Position numbers and translations under genes: made by a program. A stretch of DNA of 64,000 bases from Prolixibacteraceae bacterium JC049 (GTDB lineage: Bacteria > Bacteroidota > Bacteroidia > Bacteroidales > Prolixibacteraceae), in NCBI GenBank assembly GCA_023369685.1, contig SACZ01000004.1, positions 186,001 through 250,000 on the forward strand. The letters run 5' to 3'. The notes beneath the pieces are model-generated. The model saw nothing but the letters and a program-made list of their open reading frames with translations. It did no database searches and was not told the origin of the DNA. Positions 37,559 to 46,899 of the stretch are shown one piece after another; within the stretch, counting starts at the first letter, position 1, and each line of letters begins with the position of its first letter.

Positions 37559-38542
37559 ATGGGAAGAGTTTTATTACTTGGAGCTGGTCGGCTAGGAGAA
37601 GCAACAGCGCAACGAATGATAAATTTTCCAACTATTTTTACCCACATACTTTTGGCCAGTAGAACCAAGGCTAAATGCGATGCTGTGGCTGAAAAATTGG
37701 GTGAAAACAAAATAGAAACAGCTCAGGTTGATGCCTACGATACACCTCAGTTGATTGACTTAATCGAACGATTTAAACCCGATTTGGTAATCAACATGGC
37801 TCCTCTTACACAATATCGTTCTATTATGGAAGCTTGCCTGGAAACAGATGTAAGCTATCTTGATACGGCCAATTATGCTTCGAAACGAAATTCAAATTTC
37901 GAATACAAATGGCAATGGGCTTATCAAAATCGATTTCGAGAAGCAGGATTAATGGCTATTTTGGGCTGTAGTTTCGACTCTGGCTTAACGGGTGTATTTA
38001 CAGCTTTTGCCGCACAACGTTTCTTCGACGAAATTCTGCAACTGGATATTATTAATGGAAAACAGTCGTACCTGGAATCGGAAATAGAACAGCTTGATGC
38101 TACTTTCTGGCACGATGGCGAATGGAAAGAATGTCCTAAGCATCAACTTTGTGACAAACTAAACACTCCTGAATTGGGAGAACTGGAAGTCGACCTTATT
38201 TACAACACCAGCCTGAAGTCATTGGTAAAAAACTTCCCAACCATAAAAAAAGCTCGTTTCTGGATTACTCAGCACCCTGAAATCACTATTGGCTGCCGGG
38301 TAAGGGGACTTCATAAAGGATTAGAAAAAGAGCTTTTTATATACAACAACAACGAATTTAACGATAACACTACAGGTATCTCCGTAGTAATTGGAGCCAT
38401 GTTATTTTTAAGTTCGAAATGGAAAAAACCAGGAGTATTCAACGTAGAACAGTTGAACCCTAAACCATTTATGAATGAGTTGGCTAAGCAAGACTTCAAA
38501 TGGCATGAAATCTTAGCTCAAGAAGCGAGCTTGGTACTATAG
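37559..38542 (+). CDS. saccharopine-dehydrogenase-family protein
   Basis: 327 residues. It begins with a Rossmann strand and glycine loop (MGRVLLLGAGRLGEATAQ), then DLVINMAPLTQ and SYLDTANYA, as in the saccharopine / carboxynorspermidine dehydrogenase family. That family joins or splits an amino acid and an aldehyde by reductive amination with NAD(P)H. The protein is shorter than typical carboxynorspermidine or saccharopine dehydrogenases (about 400), with a reduced C-terminal part. The exact substrate is unknown; polyamine or lysine metabolism are the best guesses. It stands 66 bases before the promoter of the cobalamin operon. Confidence 0.75.
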   Translation: MGRVLLLGAGRLGEATAQRMINFPTIFTHILLASRTKAKCDAVAEKLGENKIETAQVDAYDTPQLIDLIERFKPDLVINMAPLTQYRSIMEACLETDVSYLDTANYASKRNSNFEYKWQWAYQNRFREAGLMAILGCSFDSGLTGVFTAFAAQRFFDEILQLDIINGKQSYLESEIEQLDATFWHDGEWKECPKHQLCDKLNTPELGELEVDLIYNTSLKSLVKNFPTIKKARFWITQHPEITIGCRVRGLHKGLEKELFIYNNNEFNDNTTGISVVIGAMLFLSSKWKKPGVFNVEQLNPKPFMNELAKQDFKWHEILAQEASLVL

Positions 38543-38607
38543 AAAAAGGTACGCTTATAAACTTCAGTTTTTAAAAAGACTTTGAGTTCCTTTTTTACAT
38601 CTATTTA

Positions 38608-38638
38608 ATTGCTTCAATCATTTTTATTTCTACTTTTG
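38608..38638 (+). promoter_or_regulatory. promoter of the cobalamin operon
   Basis: ATTG (38608-38611), 19 bases, TACTTTTG (38631-38638). It matches the Bacteroidetes consensus with one change in the -33 element and is placed so that transcription starts at the 5' edge of the riboswitch. Confidence 0.8.
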
Positions 38639-38640
38639 CC

Positions 38641-38816
38641 AACAAGTTGGTGGAGTTCTTCTACACAGAAGAATTATCCTTAATATGGGAATCCGGTGTA
38701 AATCCGGAGCTGTACCCGCAGCTGTAAGCCTTCAAAAGCTTTCTTAATCTCACGCCACTGTTCCAATTGCGAATGGGAAGGCCAAAGAAAGTAAGGTGAG
38801 CCAGAATACCTGCCAA
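38641..38816 (+). ncRNA. cobalamin riboswitch
   Basis: The conserved aptamer elements occur in order: GGGAATCCGGTG with AAATCCGGAGCTG (38687-38712), the core TACCCGCAGCTGTAAGC (38713-38729), GCCACTG (38754-38760), GGGAAGGCC (38775-38783), and the B12 box GAGCCAGAATACCTGCC (38798-38814). Adenosylcobalamin binding represses the genes downstream. No intrinsic terminator is obvious between the aptamer and the cbiX ATG at 38954, so control may act on translation. Confidence 0.95.
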
Positions 38817-38953
38817 TATTATTAAATACAATGCTTTCGGGGAAAAAGGCAAAATGTTTTCGTATTCGATTTCATTTTCTTTATTGCACGATATCATTTG
38901 ATATCTATTTCGAATAGGCATTGCTGGGATTTGTCAATTTAAATGTAAATGAT

Positions 38954-39313
38954 ATGACTAAGCAATCAATTATTCTTTTAGGGCATGGAAGTCGCTCTGA
39001 AGAAGCAAGAAATGATTTTAACTTCATCATTGAAACGATGCGTGAAAAAGCACCTGAGAAAAACATTTATGGTGCTCATATGGAGTTGGCTTCACCATCA
39101 CTTCAAGAGGTAGTTGCAGAACTTCACGCACAAAATATTACAGATATATTTATTCTACCCTACTTCTTATACAATGGGAATCACATAAAAATTGATATCC
39201 CTGAAATTATTGAAGAGCTAAAAGCAAAATACCCTGAAATGCAGTTTGAATTGGGGCAACCAATTGGTAAGAACCCAGCAATGGCTGATATTATTCTTCA
39301 GCAAGTTCAATAG
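38954..39313 (+). CDS. cbiX: sirohydrochlorin cobaltochelatase, short CbiX
   Basis: 119 residues from the ATG at 38954 (MTKQSIILLGHGSR); an in-frame start 11 codons earlier adds a tail unlike the family. It has one chelatase domain, with metal-binding His10 in LGHGSR and a second His in YNGNHIKID. It is about half the length of two-domain CbiX or CbiK and close to the archaeal short form, which works as a homodimer. It inserts cobalt into sirohydrochlorin early in the anaerobic B12 pathway. First gene of the operon, right after the riboswitch. Confidence 0.93.
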   Translation: MTKQSIILLGHGSRSEEARNDFNFIIETMREKAPEKNIYGAHMELASPSLQEVVAELHAQNITDIFILPYFLYNGNHIKIDIPEIIEELKAKYPEMQFELGQPIGKNPAMADIILQQVQ

Positions 39314-39321
39314 TTGTAATC

Positions 39322-40053
39322 ATGCTTAAACGGGTTTATTATTTGTTGCTGTTTTTGGCTCTTGCTAACAACAGCTTCGGAATGCACATAGCCGAGGGAT
39401 TTCTGCCGGTAAAATGGGCCATTTTTTGGGCACTATTATTTTTACCAGTACTCATTTACGGTTACAAACACATTAAAGCCATTGTAAAGCAACAGCCTTC
39501 TGCAAAGCTTTTATTGGCTGTTGTGGGTGCCTTTGCATTTGTTTTATCGTCATTCAAGTTGCCGTCAGTAGCCGGAAGTAGCTCACACCTAACCGGTATT
39601 GCTTTGGGAGCAATTCTGTTTGGTGCATCTACCATGTCAGTACTCGGCTTGTTGGTACTCCTATTTCAAGCACTTTTACTTGCTCACGGTGGTTTTACCA
39701 CTTTAGGAGCCAATGCCTTTTCGATGGCGGTTGTAGGAGCTTTTATAGCAGTGTGGTGCTATCAGTTGGGGCACAAAGCAGGACTAAAGCAATCGTACAG
39801 TATTTTCATTGCTGCAGTATTTTCCGACTTAGCCATTTACGTTTGTACATCGGCACAACTGGCTGTAGCATTTCAATCTGTAGATAATAGTTTCATGGCT
39901 AATTTCATCAAGTTTGCAGGTGTTTTTGCCGTTACTCAATTGCCTCTGGCATTGATTGAGGGCATTTGCACAGTAGCCATCTTCAAGATGATGATGAAAT
40001 ACAGTGGAGAAGATATTTTAGAACTTAATCCGAACCTCCAATTATCGAAATAA
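39322..40053 (+). CDS. cbiM: cobalt ECF transporter component CbiM
   Basis: 243 residues. A leader-like helix (about 1-20) precedes MHIAEGFLP, the hallmark in which the freed N-terminal Met-His of CbiM binds the metal. About six more helices follow. It is the substrate-capturing membrane component for Co2+ uptake. Eight bases after cbiX and overlapping cbiN by one base. Confidence 0.95.
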   Translation: MLKRVYYLLLFLALANNSFGMHIAEGFLPVKWAIFWALLFLPVLIYGYKHIKAIVKQQPSAKLLLAVVGAFAFVLSSFKLPSVAGSSSHLTGIALGAILFGASTMSVLGLLVLLFQALLLAHGGFTTLGANAFSMAVVGAFIAVWCYQLGHKAGLKQSYSIFIAAVFSDLAIYVCTSAQLAVAFQSVDNSFMANFIKFAGVFAVTQLPLALIEGICTVAIFKMMMKYSGEDILELNPNLQLSK

Positions 40054-40343
40054 TGACAAAATCGAAAAAGATTATTGGTCTAACATTAATGTCGGTTTTG
40101 TTATTAATCGGCTTACAGGTGTTTATCCCTGCTGTTACTAGTCAGTTTACAGGGACAGATGATCAATCTGTTGAATTAATACAGTCTATTCAACCTGATT
40201 ATACTCCTTGGTTCGAACAATTGGAGCTTTTTAGCGGAGAACATTCTGAAACGATACTATTTGCATTGCAATGCTTCATAGGTCTTTCGATAATTGCATT
40301 CTACGTTATAAAAAAGCATCGCAAAACAGTCAAGAGTTACTAA
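40053..40343 (+). CDS. cbiN: cobalt ECF transporter component CbiN
   Basis: 96 residues with two membrane helices (about 6-27 and 68-87) joined by an extracytoplasmic loop containing FTGTDDQSVELI, as in CbiN. It helps CbiM load cobalt. Its start overlaps the cbiM stop by one base and its stop abuts the cbiQ start. Confidence 0.9.
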   Translation: MTKSKKIIGLTLMSVLLLIGLQVFIPAVTSQFTGTDDQSVELIQSIQPDYTPWFEQLELFSGEHSETILFALQCFIGLSIIAFYVIKKHRKTVKSY

Positions 40344-41081
40344 ATGTTTATCGAGCAAATATATAATCACAATCATCGATTGCATCAACAGCATTTATTA
40401 GCGCGTGGAGCCTATATTCTACCTGCTTTTATTTTAACGTTGTGTTCGCATTCAATTGCTTTTAACAGCTTGATTGTTACTATCTATATTTTGCTAATTA
40501 GATACATATCAAATATTTCGGGAAAGCATTTAGTCCGACTATTTAGTATTCCTTTGACATTTATCTCTTTGGGGTGTATTACCATTGCTATGCATGTTAC
40601 ATTCCCCTTAAAGGTGCAGTTTATTCCAGCTAATACTGAACTAGCAATACTGATTTTCACCAAAAGCTTTGCTTTAATAGCAGTGCTTTTTATGGCTTTA
40701 ATGATCTATACAATATCGGAAATAGCTGCAGTATTCCGACTCATAAAGGTTCCATCACTATTTATCGAGTTGTTCGTACTAATGTATCGGTTTAATATGA
40801 AGCTACTTTCCAATACAAAACAGTTATATCTGGCTCAAAAGTGCAGATTGGGGTACACCAGCAACAAACAAGCCTATCGACATATTGGTTTACTGTTTGC
40901 ATCTGTCTTTCAATCAGCTATAAAAGCAAATAAAACAACAGAAATTGCAATGACTGCCCGTTTAGGCAATCACCAATATCATTTTGTTTCACCTCATAGA
41001 ACATTTTGTTGGAAAGCGTGTACATATCCTCTCTTTCTAGCTAGTTTATTATTGATGTTTTATCTCATTTTAAATTTTTAA
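40344..41081 (+). CDS. cbiQ: cobalt ECF transporter transmembrane component CbiQ
   Basis: 245 residues with about six membrane helices. The cytoplasmic coupling region with the Arg-containing motif typical of ECF T-components is seen around AMTARLGNHQYHF near residue 206. It links the CbiM/CbiN pair to the ATPase CbiO. The gene order M-N-Q-O is that of the cobalt system. Confidence 0.9.
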   Translation: MFIEQIYNHNHRLHQQHLLARGAYILPAFILTLCSHSIAFNSLIVTIYILLIRYISNISGKHLVRLFSIPLTFISLGCITIAMHVTFPLKVQFIPANTELAILIFTKSFALIAVLFMALMIYTISEIAAVFRLIKVPSLFIELFVLMYRFNMKLLSNTKQLYLAQKCRLGYTSNKQAYRHIGLLFASVFQSAIKANKTTEIAMTARLGNHQYHFVSPHRTFCWKACTYPLFLASLLLMFYLILNF

Positions 41082-41085
41082 CCAA

Positions 41086-41925
41086 ATGGCAGATAGAGCA
41101 AACAATATATTCGAACTAAGAGAAGTAAGCTACTGCTACCCAAATGATGAATGGGCTTTGAAGAATATCAATATCTCAATTACCAGAGGAGCAAAAGTGG
41201 CATTACTTGGAGAAAACGGAGCTGGTAAATCAACCCTAATGCTTTTATTGAATGGGATATTAAAACCGACCAACGGCTCTATTCAATTCGAAAACGAATT
41301 GATTTGTCATAGAAGAAAAGCATTAAGGAAACTACACCAGAAAGTAGGTTTCTTATTTCCTAACTCCGATGATCAGTTAATTGCACCCACAGTGTACGAA
41401 GAGATTTCATTCGGCTTAATGAACCTTTATAAGGATGAGAATTTAACCCGAAAAAAGACAGAGGAGATAATTTCACATTTCGATTTGAAACAGATTCAGC
41501 ATAAATCGCCTCATCAACTTAGTTCTGGTCAAAAGAAGATGGTTTGTTTGGCGGCGATCCTGGCCATGGAGCCGGAAGTAATTATTTGCGATGAGCCTGC
41601 TTCACATCTTGATTATAAGTCGGAGCAATTGCTATTTGTACACCTCGATCGCTTGAATAAAATGGGTAAAACCATTATCATTTCAACACACAATATCGAT
41701 CAAGCTTACGAATGGACCGATGAAACCATCTTATTGCACCAATCGCAATTAAAAGCACATGGAAAAACAACTGAAGTACTCAGTAATAGCAAGCTTTTAA
41801 AGGAAGTGAACATTCCATCCCCTACTATTATTTCGCTTTTAAATGAGTTAAATATTGATATTCCAACAAACAACCCTCCAAAAACAAAAAAAGACTTAGC
41901 ACAACTTATATATCTAAATAGATGA
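41086..41925 (+). CDS. cbiO: cobalt ECF transporter ATPase CbiO
   Basis: 279 residues. ABC ATPase: Walker A GENGAGKST at about 43-51, Q-loop FPNSDDQLI, signature LSSGQKKM, Walker B VIICDEPAS and H-loop STHN. ECF ATPases have this FPN...DDQ form of the Q-loop. It powers cobalt uptake. Overlaps cbiA by 4 bases. Confidence 0.95.
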   Translation: MADRANNIFELREVSYCYPNDEWALKNINISITRGAKVALLGENGAGKSTLMLLLNGILKPTNGSIQFENELICHRRKALRKLHQKVGFLFPNSDDQLIAPTVYEEISFGLMNLYKDENLTRKKTEEIISHFDLKQIQHKSPHQLSSGQKKMVCLAAILAMEPEVIICDEPASHLDYKSEQLLFVHLDRLNKMGKTIIISTHNIDQAYEWTDETILLHQSQLKAHGKTTEVLSNSKLLKEVNIPSPTIISLLNELNIDIPTNNPPKTKKDLAQLIYLNR

Positions 41926-43265
41926 ATGGATTTATTATAAGCGGAACAAACAGCGGATGTGGCAAGACGACCATCAGCATTGGATTAATGGCTCTTTTTC
42001 AAGAGTTAGGCTACGATGTGGCACCATTCAAAACTGGTCCCGATTATATCGATCCACTATTTCATAGTCGTGTTTTAAATAAACCATCGTACAATTTAGA
42101 TGGCTACATGTTATCTGCCGACAAAGTGCGCTATCTGTTTGCAAAACACCTGCAAAAAACCCAGTTAGCAATCATTGAAGGCGTAATGGGAATGTACGAC
42201 GGACTAGGAAAAGACTCATTGGGTAGTGCCCATCATCTAAGTCAGATACTAGCTATTCCCAACATATTGATTGTTAGCTGCCAATCGTTATACCAATCAG
42301 TGGCTGCTATTGTTAAAGGATTTGCTACATTAAAAGATGATTCCAACGTTAAAGGAGTAATTCTGAACCATGTTCCATCCGATTCCTATTATCAGTTTTT
42401 AAAAGAGACCATCGAATCGCAAACAGGGATTGCATGTGTTGGATATGTACCTTCCAATAAGGAATTTGCGTTGGAAAGTCGCCATTTAGGATTAGTACAA
42501 GCTGAAGAAGTAGATAGCATTGATGATAAGATTGAGCTCTTGAAACAAACTCTAAAGCAGACGATTGATACCGATAAGTTGCTTGAAGTAACAAGGATTA
42601 AACAACAATGTGAGACTTTTATAAAGCCTCCTAAACTTGATTTAAGCGATTTACACATTGGCGTTGCTTACGATAAAGCATTCCGCTTCTATTATCAAAA
42701 CAACTTAGAGCTACTTCAAGAATTGGGAGCCACATTGCATTATTTCAGTCCATTGAATGAAAAATCCATCCCCTCGAATTGCAATTGTCTATACATCGGA
42801 GGAGGATATCCAGAGGTATTTGCCAAAGAGTTATCGGCCAATGAACCAATGCTAAAATCAATAAAAGAAGCTGCTGCCAAAGAAATGCCAATTTATGCTG
42901 AATGTGGAGGTTTAATGTACCTTACTCAAGCCATAAATCAATTAGATGAAACAAGCAATCAGATGGTCGGTATTTTCAATGCAAGAACACAAATGACCAA
43001 ACGCTTAAATCGCTTTGGTTATGCCGAGCTGACATATAATAACACGACAACACGCTGTCATGAGTTTCATCGATCAGAAATTGTAGATCCCCCTACTCCC
43101 AATTACCAACTGAATTATCAATTAGAGAAGAAGGAGAAAGGAAAACAGTGGCAATGTGGCCTGAAAAAAGACAACACATTGGCAGGATATGCTCACGTCC
43201 ACTTTTATTCCAATTTCTCATTTTTCGAACAAATTATTGCACTATGGAGAAGAGCAACTATATAA
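41922..43265 (+). CDS. cbiA: cobyrinate a,c-diamide synthase
   Basis: 447 residues. The N-terminal half is a P-loop amide-ligase domain (SGTNSGCGKTT at about 7-17, then FKTGPDYIDP). The C-terminal half is a class I glutamine amidotransferase with the nucleophile in AECGGLMYL. It amidates the a and c side chains of cobyrinate with glutamine and ATP. It overlaps both neighbours (4 bases with cbiO, 22 with cbiC), which argues for translational coupling. Confidence 0.96.
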   Translation: MNGFIISGTNSGCGKTTISIGLMALFQELGYDVAPFKTGPDYIDPLFHSRVLNKPSYNLDGYMLSADKVRYLFAKHLQKTQLAIIEGVMGMYDGLGKDSLGSAHHLSQILAIPNILIVSCQSLYQSVAAIVKGFATLKDDSNVKGVILNHVPSDSYYQFLKETIESQTGIACVGYVPSNKEFALESRHLGLVQAEEVDSIDDKIELLKQTLKQTIDTDKLLEVTRIKQQCETFIKPPKLDLSDLHIGVAYDKAFRFYYQNNLELLQELGATLHYFSPLNEKSIPSNCNCLYIGGGYPEVFAKELSANEPMLKSIKEAAAKEMPIYAECGGLMYLTQAINQLDETSNQMVGIFNARTQMTKRLNRFGYAELTYNNTTTRCHEFHRSEIVDPPTPNYQLNYQLEKKEKGKQWQCGLKKDNTLAGYAHVHFYSNFSFFEQIIALWRRATI

Positions 43266-43885
43266 ATCTCAACCCAATGGGCATTGAGAACGATAGCATG
43301 CAAATTATCGAGCGAGAATTGGCTCATGTTGCATTGCCAGAAGAGTTGAAAGACATTATAAAGCGTGTAATTCATACTACTGCCGATTTTGAATATGCTC
43401 ACCTTTTTGAAGCTCACCCGCAAGCGGTTGAATTAGCTCAGAAGGCGTTGCAAAATGGCTGCAGCATTTATGCCGATACATCGATGATTGTAGCTGGAGT
43501 AAGCAAACCTTCATTGAAAAAACTGAACTGTAATATCGAATGCTTTGTGCATCATCCTGATGTAGTAGAACAAGCTAAGAGCAAAGGCATCACTCGCTCT
43601 ATAGAAGGAATTAATAAAGCTTCAGACAATGATCAGTTTAAGATTTTTGTAATCGGTAATGCGCCTACTGCATTGGTGCGTATTTGCGAGTTAGCAAAGG
43701 AAGGAAAAATTAAGCCCGATTTGGTTATTGGAGTTCCTGTTGGCTTCGTTGGCGCAGCAGAATCGAAGGAGATGTTAAGAGAGTCAGATATTCCACATAT
43801 GATTATTCGTGGCAGAAAAGGCGGCAGCACTGTAGGTGTGGCCATCCTAAACGCCATTATGTATCAAATGGTAAAACGATCATAG
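43244..43885 (+). CDS. cbiC: precorrin-8 / cobalt-precorrin-8 methylmutase
   Basis: 213 residues from the ATG at 43244 (MEKSNYINLNPMGIE); the frame is open further upstream only inside cbiA. It shows RVIHTTADFEYAHLF with the catalytic His, and a later GNAPTALVRICEL and GVPVGFVGAAESKE, all family hallmarks. It moves a methyl group from C-11 to C-12 of the ring to form cobyrinate. Confidence 0.95.
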   Translation: MEKSNYINLNPMGIENDSMQIIERELAHVALPEELKDIIKRVIHTTADFEYAHLFEAHPQAVELAQKALQNGCSIYADTSMIVAGVSKPSLKKLNCNIECFVHHPDVVEQAKSKGITRSIEGINKASDNDQFKIFVIGNAPTALVRICELAKEGKIKPDLVIGVPVGFVGAAESKEMLRESDIPHMIIRGRKGGSTVGVAILNAIMYQMVKRS

Positions 43886-43892
43886 TTCCGTT

Positions 43893-44996
43893 TTGAAGAA
43901 AGAGCAATTACATAAAGAGTTACGATCGGGCTACACCACCGGAACCTGTGCCACAGCTGTTGCAAAAGCCGCAACCTGGATGTTGCTGCAGCAAAATCAG
44001 CTAGACCATGTTCACGTTACGCTACCCGATAACCAGCAGGTGATATTAGATATTAATCTTCACCAACTGAATACGGATATCGTTAAATGCGGTACCGTTA
44101 AAGATGCTGGAGACGATCCGGATGTAACTCACGGACTAGAAATTATTGCTCAGGCCAGATACATCTCTGAATGTAAAACAAGCATAAATGGAGGCGATGG
44201 AATTGGTCAGGTTACCAAACCCGGCTTAGCAGTTCCCGTTGGACAGCCAGCTATAAATCCTGTACCTCTACAAATGATTACCCAGGCAGTTGAAGAACTT
44301 CGACCTGAAAACAAAGGAATTGAGGTAACTATTTCTGCTCCTGGCGGAGATCAAATTGCTCAGCGTACATTCAATCCTCAATTGGGAATTGTAGGTGGCA
44401 TCTCCATTTTAGGCACAACAGGTATTGTTAAACCGATGTCGGAAGAGGGGCTAAAAAATTCGTTGGTGGTGAAACTCCAACAATTGGCAGCTTGGGGCTA
44501 CAATAAAGCCATCTTTTGCCCTGGCAATTACGGCAAAACCTTCTCTGAGCAACAATTTCAGTATGATGAAGAAAAGATTGTTTTAACCAGTAATTATATT
44601 GGCTTTATGCTGGAACAAGCTGTTAAAAATAGCTTCAAGAAAATCATTCTAATTGGTCATTTGGGAAAACTGGTAAAACTGGCTGGTGGCATCTTCCAAA
44701 CTCACAGCAGAACTGCCGATGCCAGGAATGAAATTTTAGCCGCTCATTATTTACAATACTCTAATAATGTGGAATCTTTTAAGCAGATAATGAGTTCCAA
44801 TACAACTGAAGAAGCCACTGAATTTGTTGCCGATCCGTTCTTTTGGAATCACCTTTCGACTCTTATTAAAACCAGAGCAGAAAGATATATCTACAATGAA
44901 TTAGAGGTGGAAATAATCCTCTTTTCTCAGCATAAAGGCATGTTGGGACATACTGACAATGCGCTTTCATTAATGGAAAACATCTATACCAAATGA
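43893..44996 (+). CDS. cbiD: cobalt-precorrin-5B C1-methyltransferase CbiD
   Basis: 367 residues. LRSGYTTGTCATAVAKAA at the start and GDDPDVTHG are diagnostic of CbiD, which exists only in the cobalt-early pathway. The only start that gives a full-length family N-terminus is TTG at 43893, seven bases after the cbiC stop; no ATG is available nearby, so an unusual start is likely. It methylates C-1. Overlaps cbiE by 4 bases. Confidence 0.93.
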   Translation: MKKEQLHKELRSGYTTGTCATAVAKAATWMLLQQNQLDHVHVTLPDNQQVILDINLHQLNTDIVKCGTVKDAGDDPDVTHGLEIIAQARYISECKTSINGGDGIGQVTKPGLAVPVGQPAINPVPLQMITQAVEELRPENKGIEVTISAPGGDQIAQRTFNPQLGIVGGISILGTTGIVKPMSEEGLKNSLVVKLQQLAAWGYNKAIFCPGNYGKTFSEQQFQYDEEKIVLTSNYIGFMLEQAVKNSFKKIILIGHLGKLVKLAGGIFQTHSRTADARNEILAAHYLQYSNNVESFKQIMSSNTTEEATEFVADPFFWNHLSTLIKTRAERYIYNELEVEIILFSQHKGMLGHTDNALSLMENIYTK

Positions 44997-45637
44997 CACA
45001 GGTAAAACGACATATTACAATTTGTGGAATTGGCCCGGGAAATCCCGACTATATTCTTCCCATCGTCTGGAAGAAAGCGGGAAAAGCACAACTTTTAGTC
45101 GGAGGAAGTCGCCATCTGGAAATATTTAGAGAACTGAATAAAGAGACAATTTCTATTTCTGGAAAATTAGTCGAATTAAAGAATGAGATAGAACAATCGG
45201 CGCATAAAGAAATTGTAGCTGTAGTTTCTGGAGATACAGGTTTTTATTCTTTACGAAACTATTTATCCAAACAATTTCCTGATGCCCAAATAGATGTTGT
45301 TCCTGGCATTAGCTCATTTCAATACTTCTATGCCCAAATAAACTGTGGCTACGAAAAAGCTTTTATCTCATCGTTACACGGTATTGAAAACGATTTCATA
45401 TCGAAATTAAACGATTATGAATCCATATTTCTACTTACCGACAAACACAATAACTGGAAAACCATTGCCCAACAGCTAATAGATAATGGTTATGGCCATT
45501 TGAAAATGTTTGTGGGTAATCGACTTTCATATGAAGATGAGCAAATCATCGAGAAAACAGCCAATGAATTAATTCTCGACAATTATCAATTCGACCTTTG
45601 TGCTGTAATCATTAAAACCGAATCGAATGAAGGATAG
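44993..45637 (+). CDS. cbiE: cobalt-precorrin-7 C5-methyltransferase CbiE
   Basis: 214 residues. Tetrapyrrole methylase fold: GIGPGNPDYILP at the N-terminus, VVSGDTGFYSL, and VVPGISSFQYFYA. It methylates C-5 using SAM. It is separate from CbiT here, not fused as in CobL. Overlaps cbiD by 4 and cbiT by 11 bases. Confidence 0.92.
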   Translation: MTQVKRHITICGIGPGNPDYILPIVWKKAGKAQLLVGGSRHLEIFRELNKETISISGKLVELKNEIEQSAHKEIVAVVSGDTGFYSLRNYLSKQFPDAQIDVVPGISSFQYFYAQINCGYEKAFISSLHGIENDFISKLNDYESIFLLTDKHNNWKTIAQQLIDNGYGHLKMFVGNRLSYEDEQIIEKTANELILDNYQFDLCAVIIKTESNEG

Positions 45638-46196
45638 TCAATTCATACGCGGAAAAGTTCCCATGACGAAAGAGGAAGTCCGCACTATTATATTGAGTAA
45701 ATTAGAGCTTAAATCGGATGATAATTTCATGGATATTGGTGCAGGAACAGGCTCGGTATCCATCGAAGCGGCATTGAAGGCTCCAAACGGGAAAGTCATT
45801 GCCATTGAGCACAAGCAGGAAGCAGTTGATTTAATTGCCCAAAACTGCAAAAAACATGAAGTGGGTAACCTGAATATAGTTCATGGGAAAGCTCCCATTG
45901 GAATGGACAATCTTGAGGCTATCGATAAATTCTTCATTGGTGGTTCTGGTGGTAATTTGACTGATATTCTTGAGCGAATAGACCAACATGCTACAGATAA
46001 TACCATAATCGTTACTTCTGCCATTGTGGTAGATACATTTATTGATGCTTACCAATACTTCAAATCGAAAGATTATGAACTGGAAGTGATTCAGGTTTCA
46101 GTAAATAGAATCGATCCGGAAAAGAAGGTGGCTATGCTTATCGCCAACAATCCAATATTCATATTAACGGCAAAAAAACAGCAAAATGAGTCATAA
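45627..46196 (+). CDS. cbiT: cobalt-precorrin-6B C15-methyltransferase (decarboxylating) CbiT
   Basis: 189 residues. A class I SAM-binding fold with MDIGAGTGSVSIEAAL, followed by AIEHKQEAV. It methylates C-15 and decarboxylates the C-12 acetate. Overlaps both cbiE and cbiL by 11 bases. Confidence 0.93.
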   Translation: MKDSQFIRGKVPMTKEEVRTIILSKLELKSDDNFMDIGAGTGSVSIEAALKAPNGKVIAIEHKQEAVDLIAQNCKKHEVGNLNIVHGKAPIGMDNLEAIDKFFIGGSGGNLTDILERIDQHATDNTIIVTSAIVVDTFIDAYQYFKSKDYELEVIQVSVNRIDPEKKVAMLIANNPIFILTAKKQQNES

Positions 46197-46878
46197 AGGG
46201 AAATTATACGGAGTTGGAATTGGTCCAGGAGATGCTGAATTACTGACTCTAAAAGCCATTAAAGCACTAAAAAAAGCAGATGTTATCTGTTTACCTAAAT
46301 CGAAAGATCAGGCCAGTACGGCTCTGGAAATTGTAGAAGAATTCCTACCGAAGGATATTGAGCAAGTTCAGATGGTTTTCAGTATGTCAAAAGATATTGA
46401 ACAACGAAAAACATCCAGAAAAAATAATGCACTAGAAGTAATGGAGATGCTTGATCAGGGCAAGAATGTTGTTTTTCTTACACTTGGCGATCCCATGCTT
46501 TATAGTACATACAGCTACCTTTTAGAGTATTTAACCAAAGAGTACTCTGTGGAGAATATACCGGGAATTTACTCTTTCTCGGCCATTAGCAATACACTTT
46601 CAATTCCGCTGTGCAAAGGCAAAGAAAAGGTAAGTGTTATTGGAGCTTTCAATAAAGACTCGGAAGCTATTTTGGCATTATCCGACACAACCGTTTGCAT
46701 GAAAATTTCATCGTATGGTAAACAGCTAGCTGAATTTCTCAAGAACAATTCAGGTTATTCATTTACCATGATTAGCGAAGCAGGAAAAGAAGAAGAATCT
46801 CAATATTTCGATGCAAAGATTTTAGAGGGAGATCTACCCTACTTCTCAACCGCTATAGTTCAAAAAATTAAACAGTAA
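46186..46878 (+). CDS. cbiL: precorrin-2 / cobalt-precorrin-2 C20-methyltransferase
   Basis: 230 residues. Starts with GKLYGVGIGPGDAELLTLKA, then TLGDPMLYSTYSYL and ENIPGIYSFSAI, which mark the CbiL/CobI branch of the tetrapyrrole methylases. It adds a methyl group at C-20 with SAM. Next after cbiT, 21 bases before cbiF. Confidence 0.94.
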   Translation: MSHKGKLYGVGIGPGDAELLTLKAIKALKKADVICLPKSKDQASTALEIVEEFLPKDIEQVQMVFSMSKDIEQRKTSRKNNALEVMEMLDQGKNVVFLTLGDPMLYSTYSYLLEYLTKEYSVENIPGIYSFSAISNTLSIPLCKGKEKVSVIGAFNKDSEAILALSDTTVCMKISSYGKQLAEFLKNNSGYSFTMISEAGKEEESQYFDAKILEGDLPYFSTAIVQKIKQ

Positions 46879-46899
46879 TCGATTAAAAGTTTAGATATA

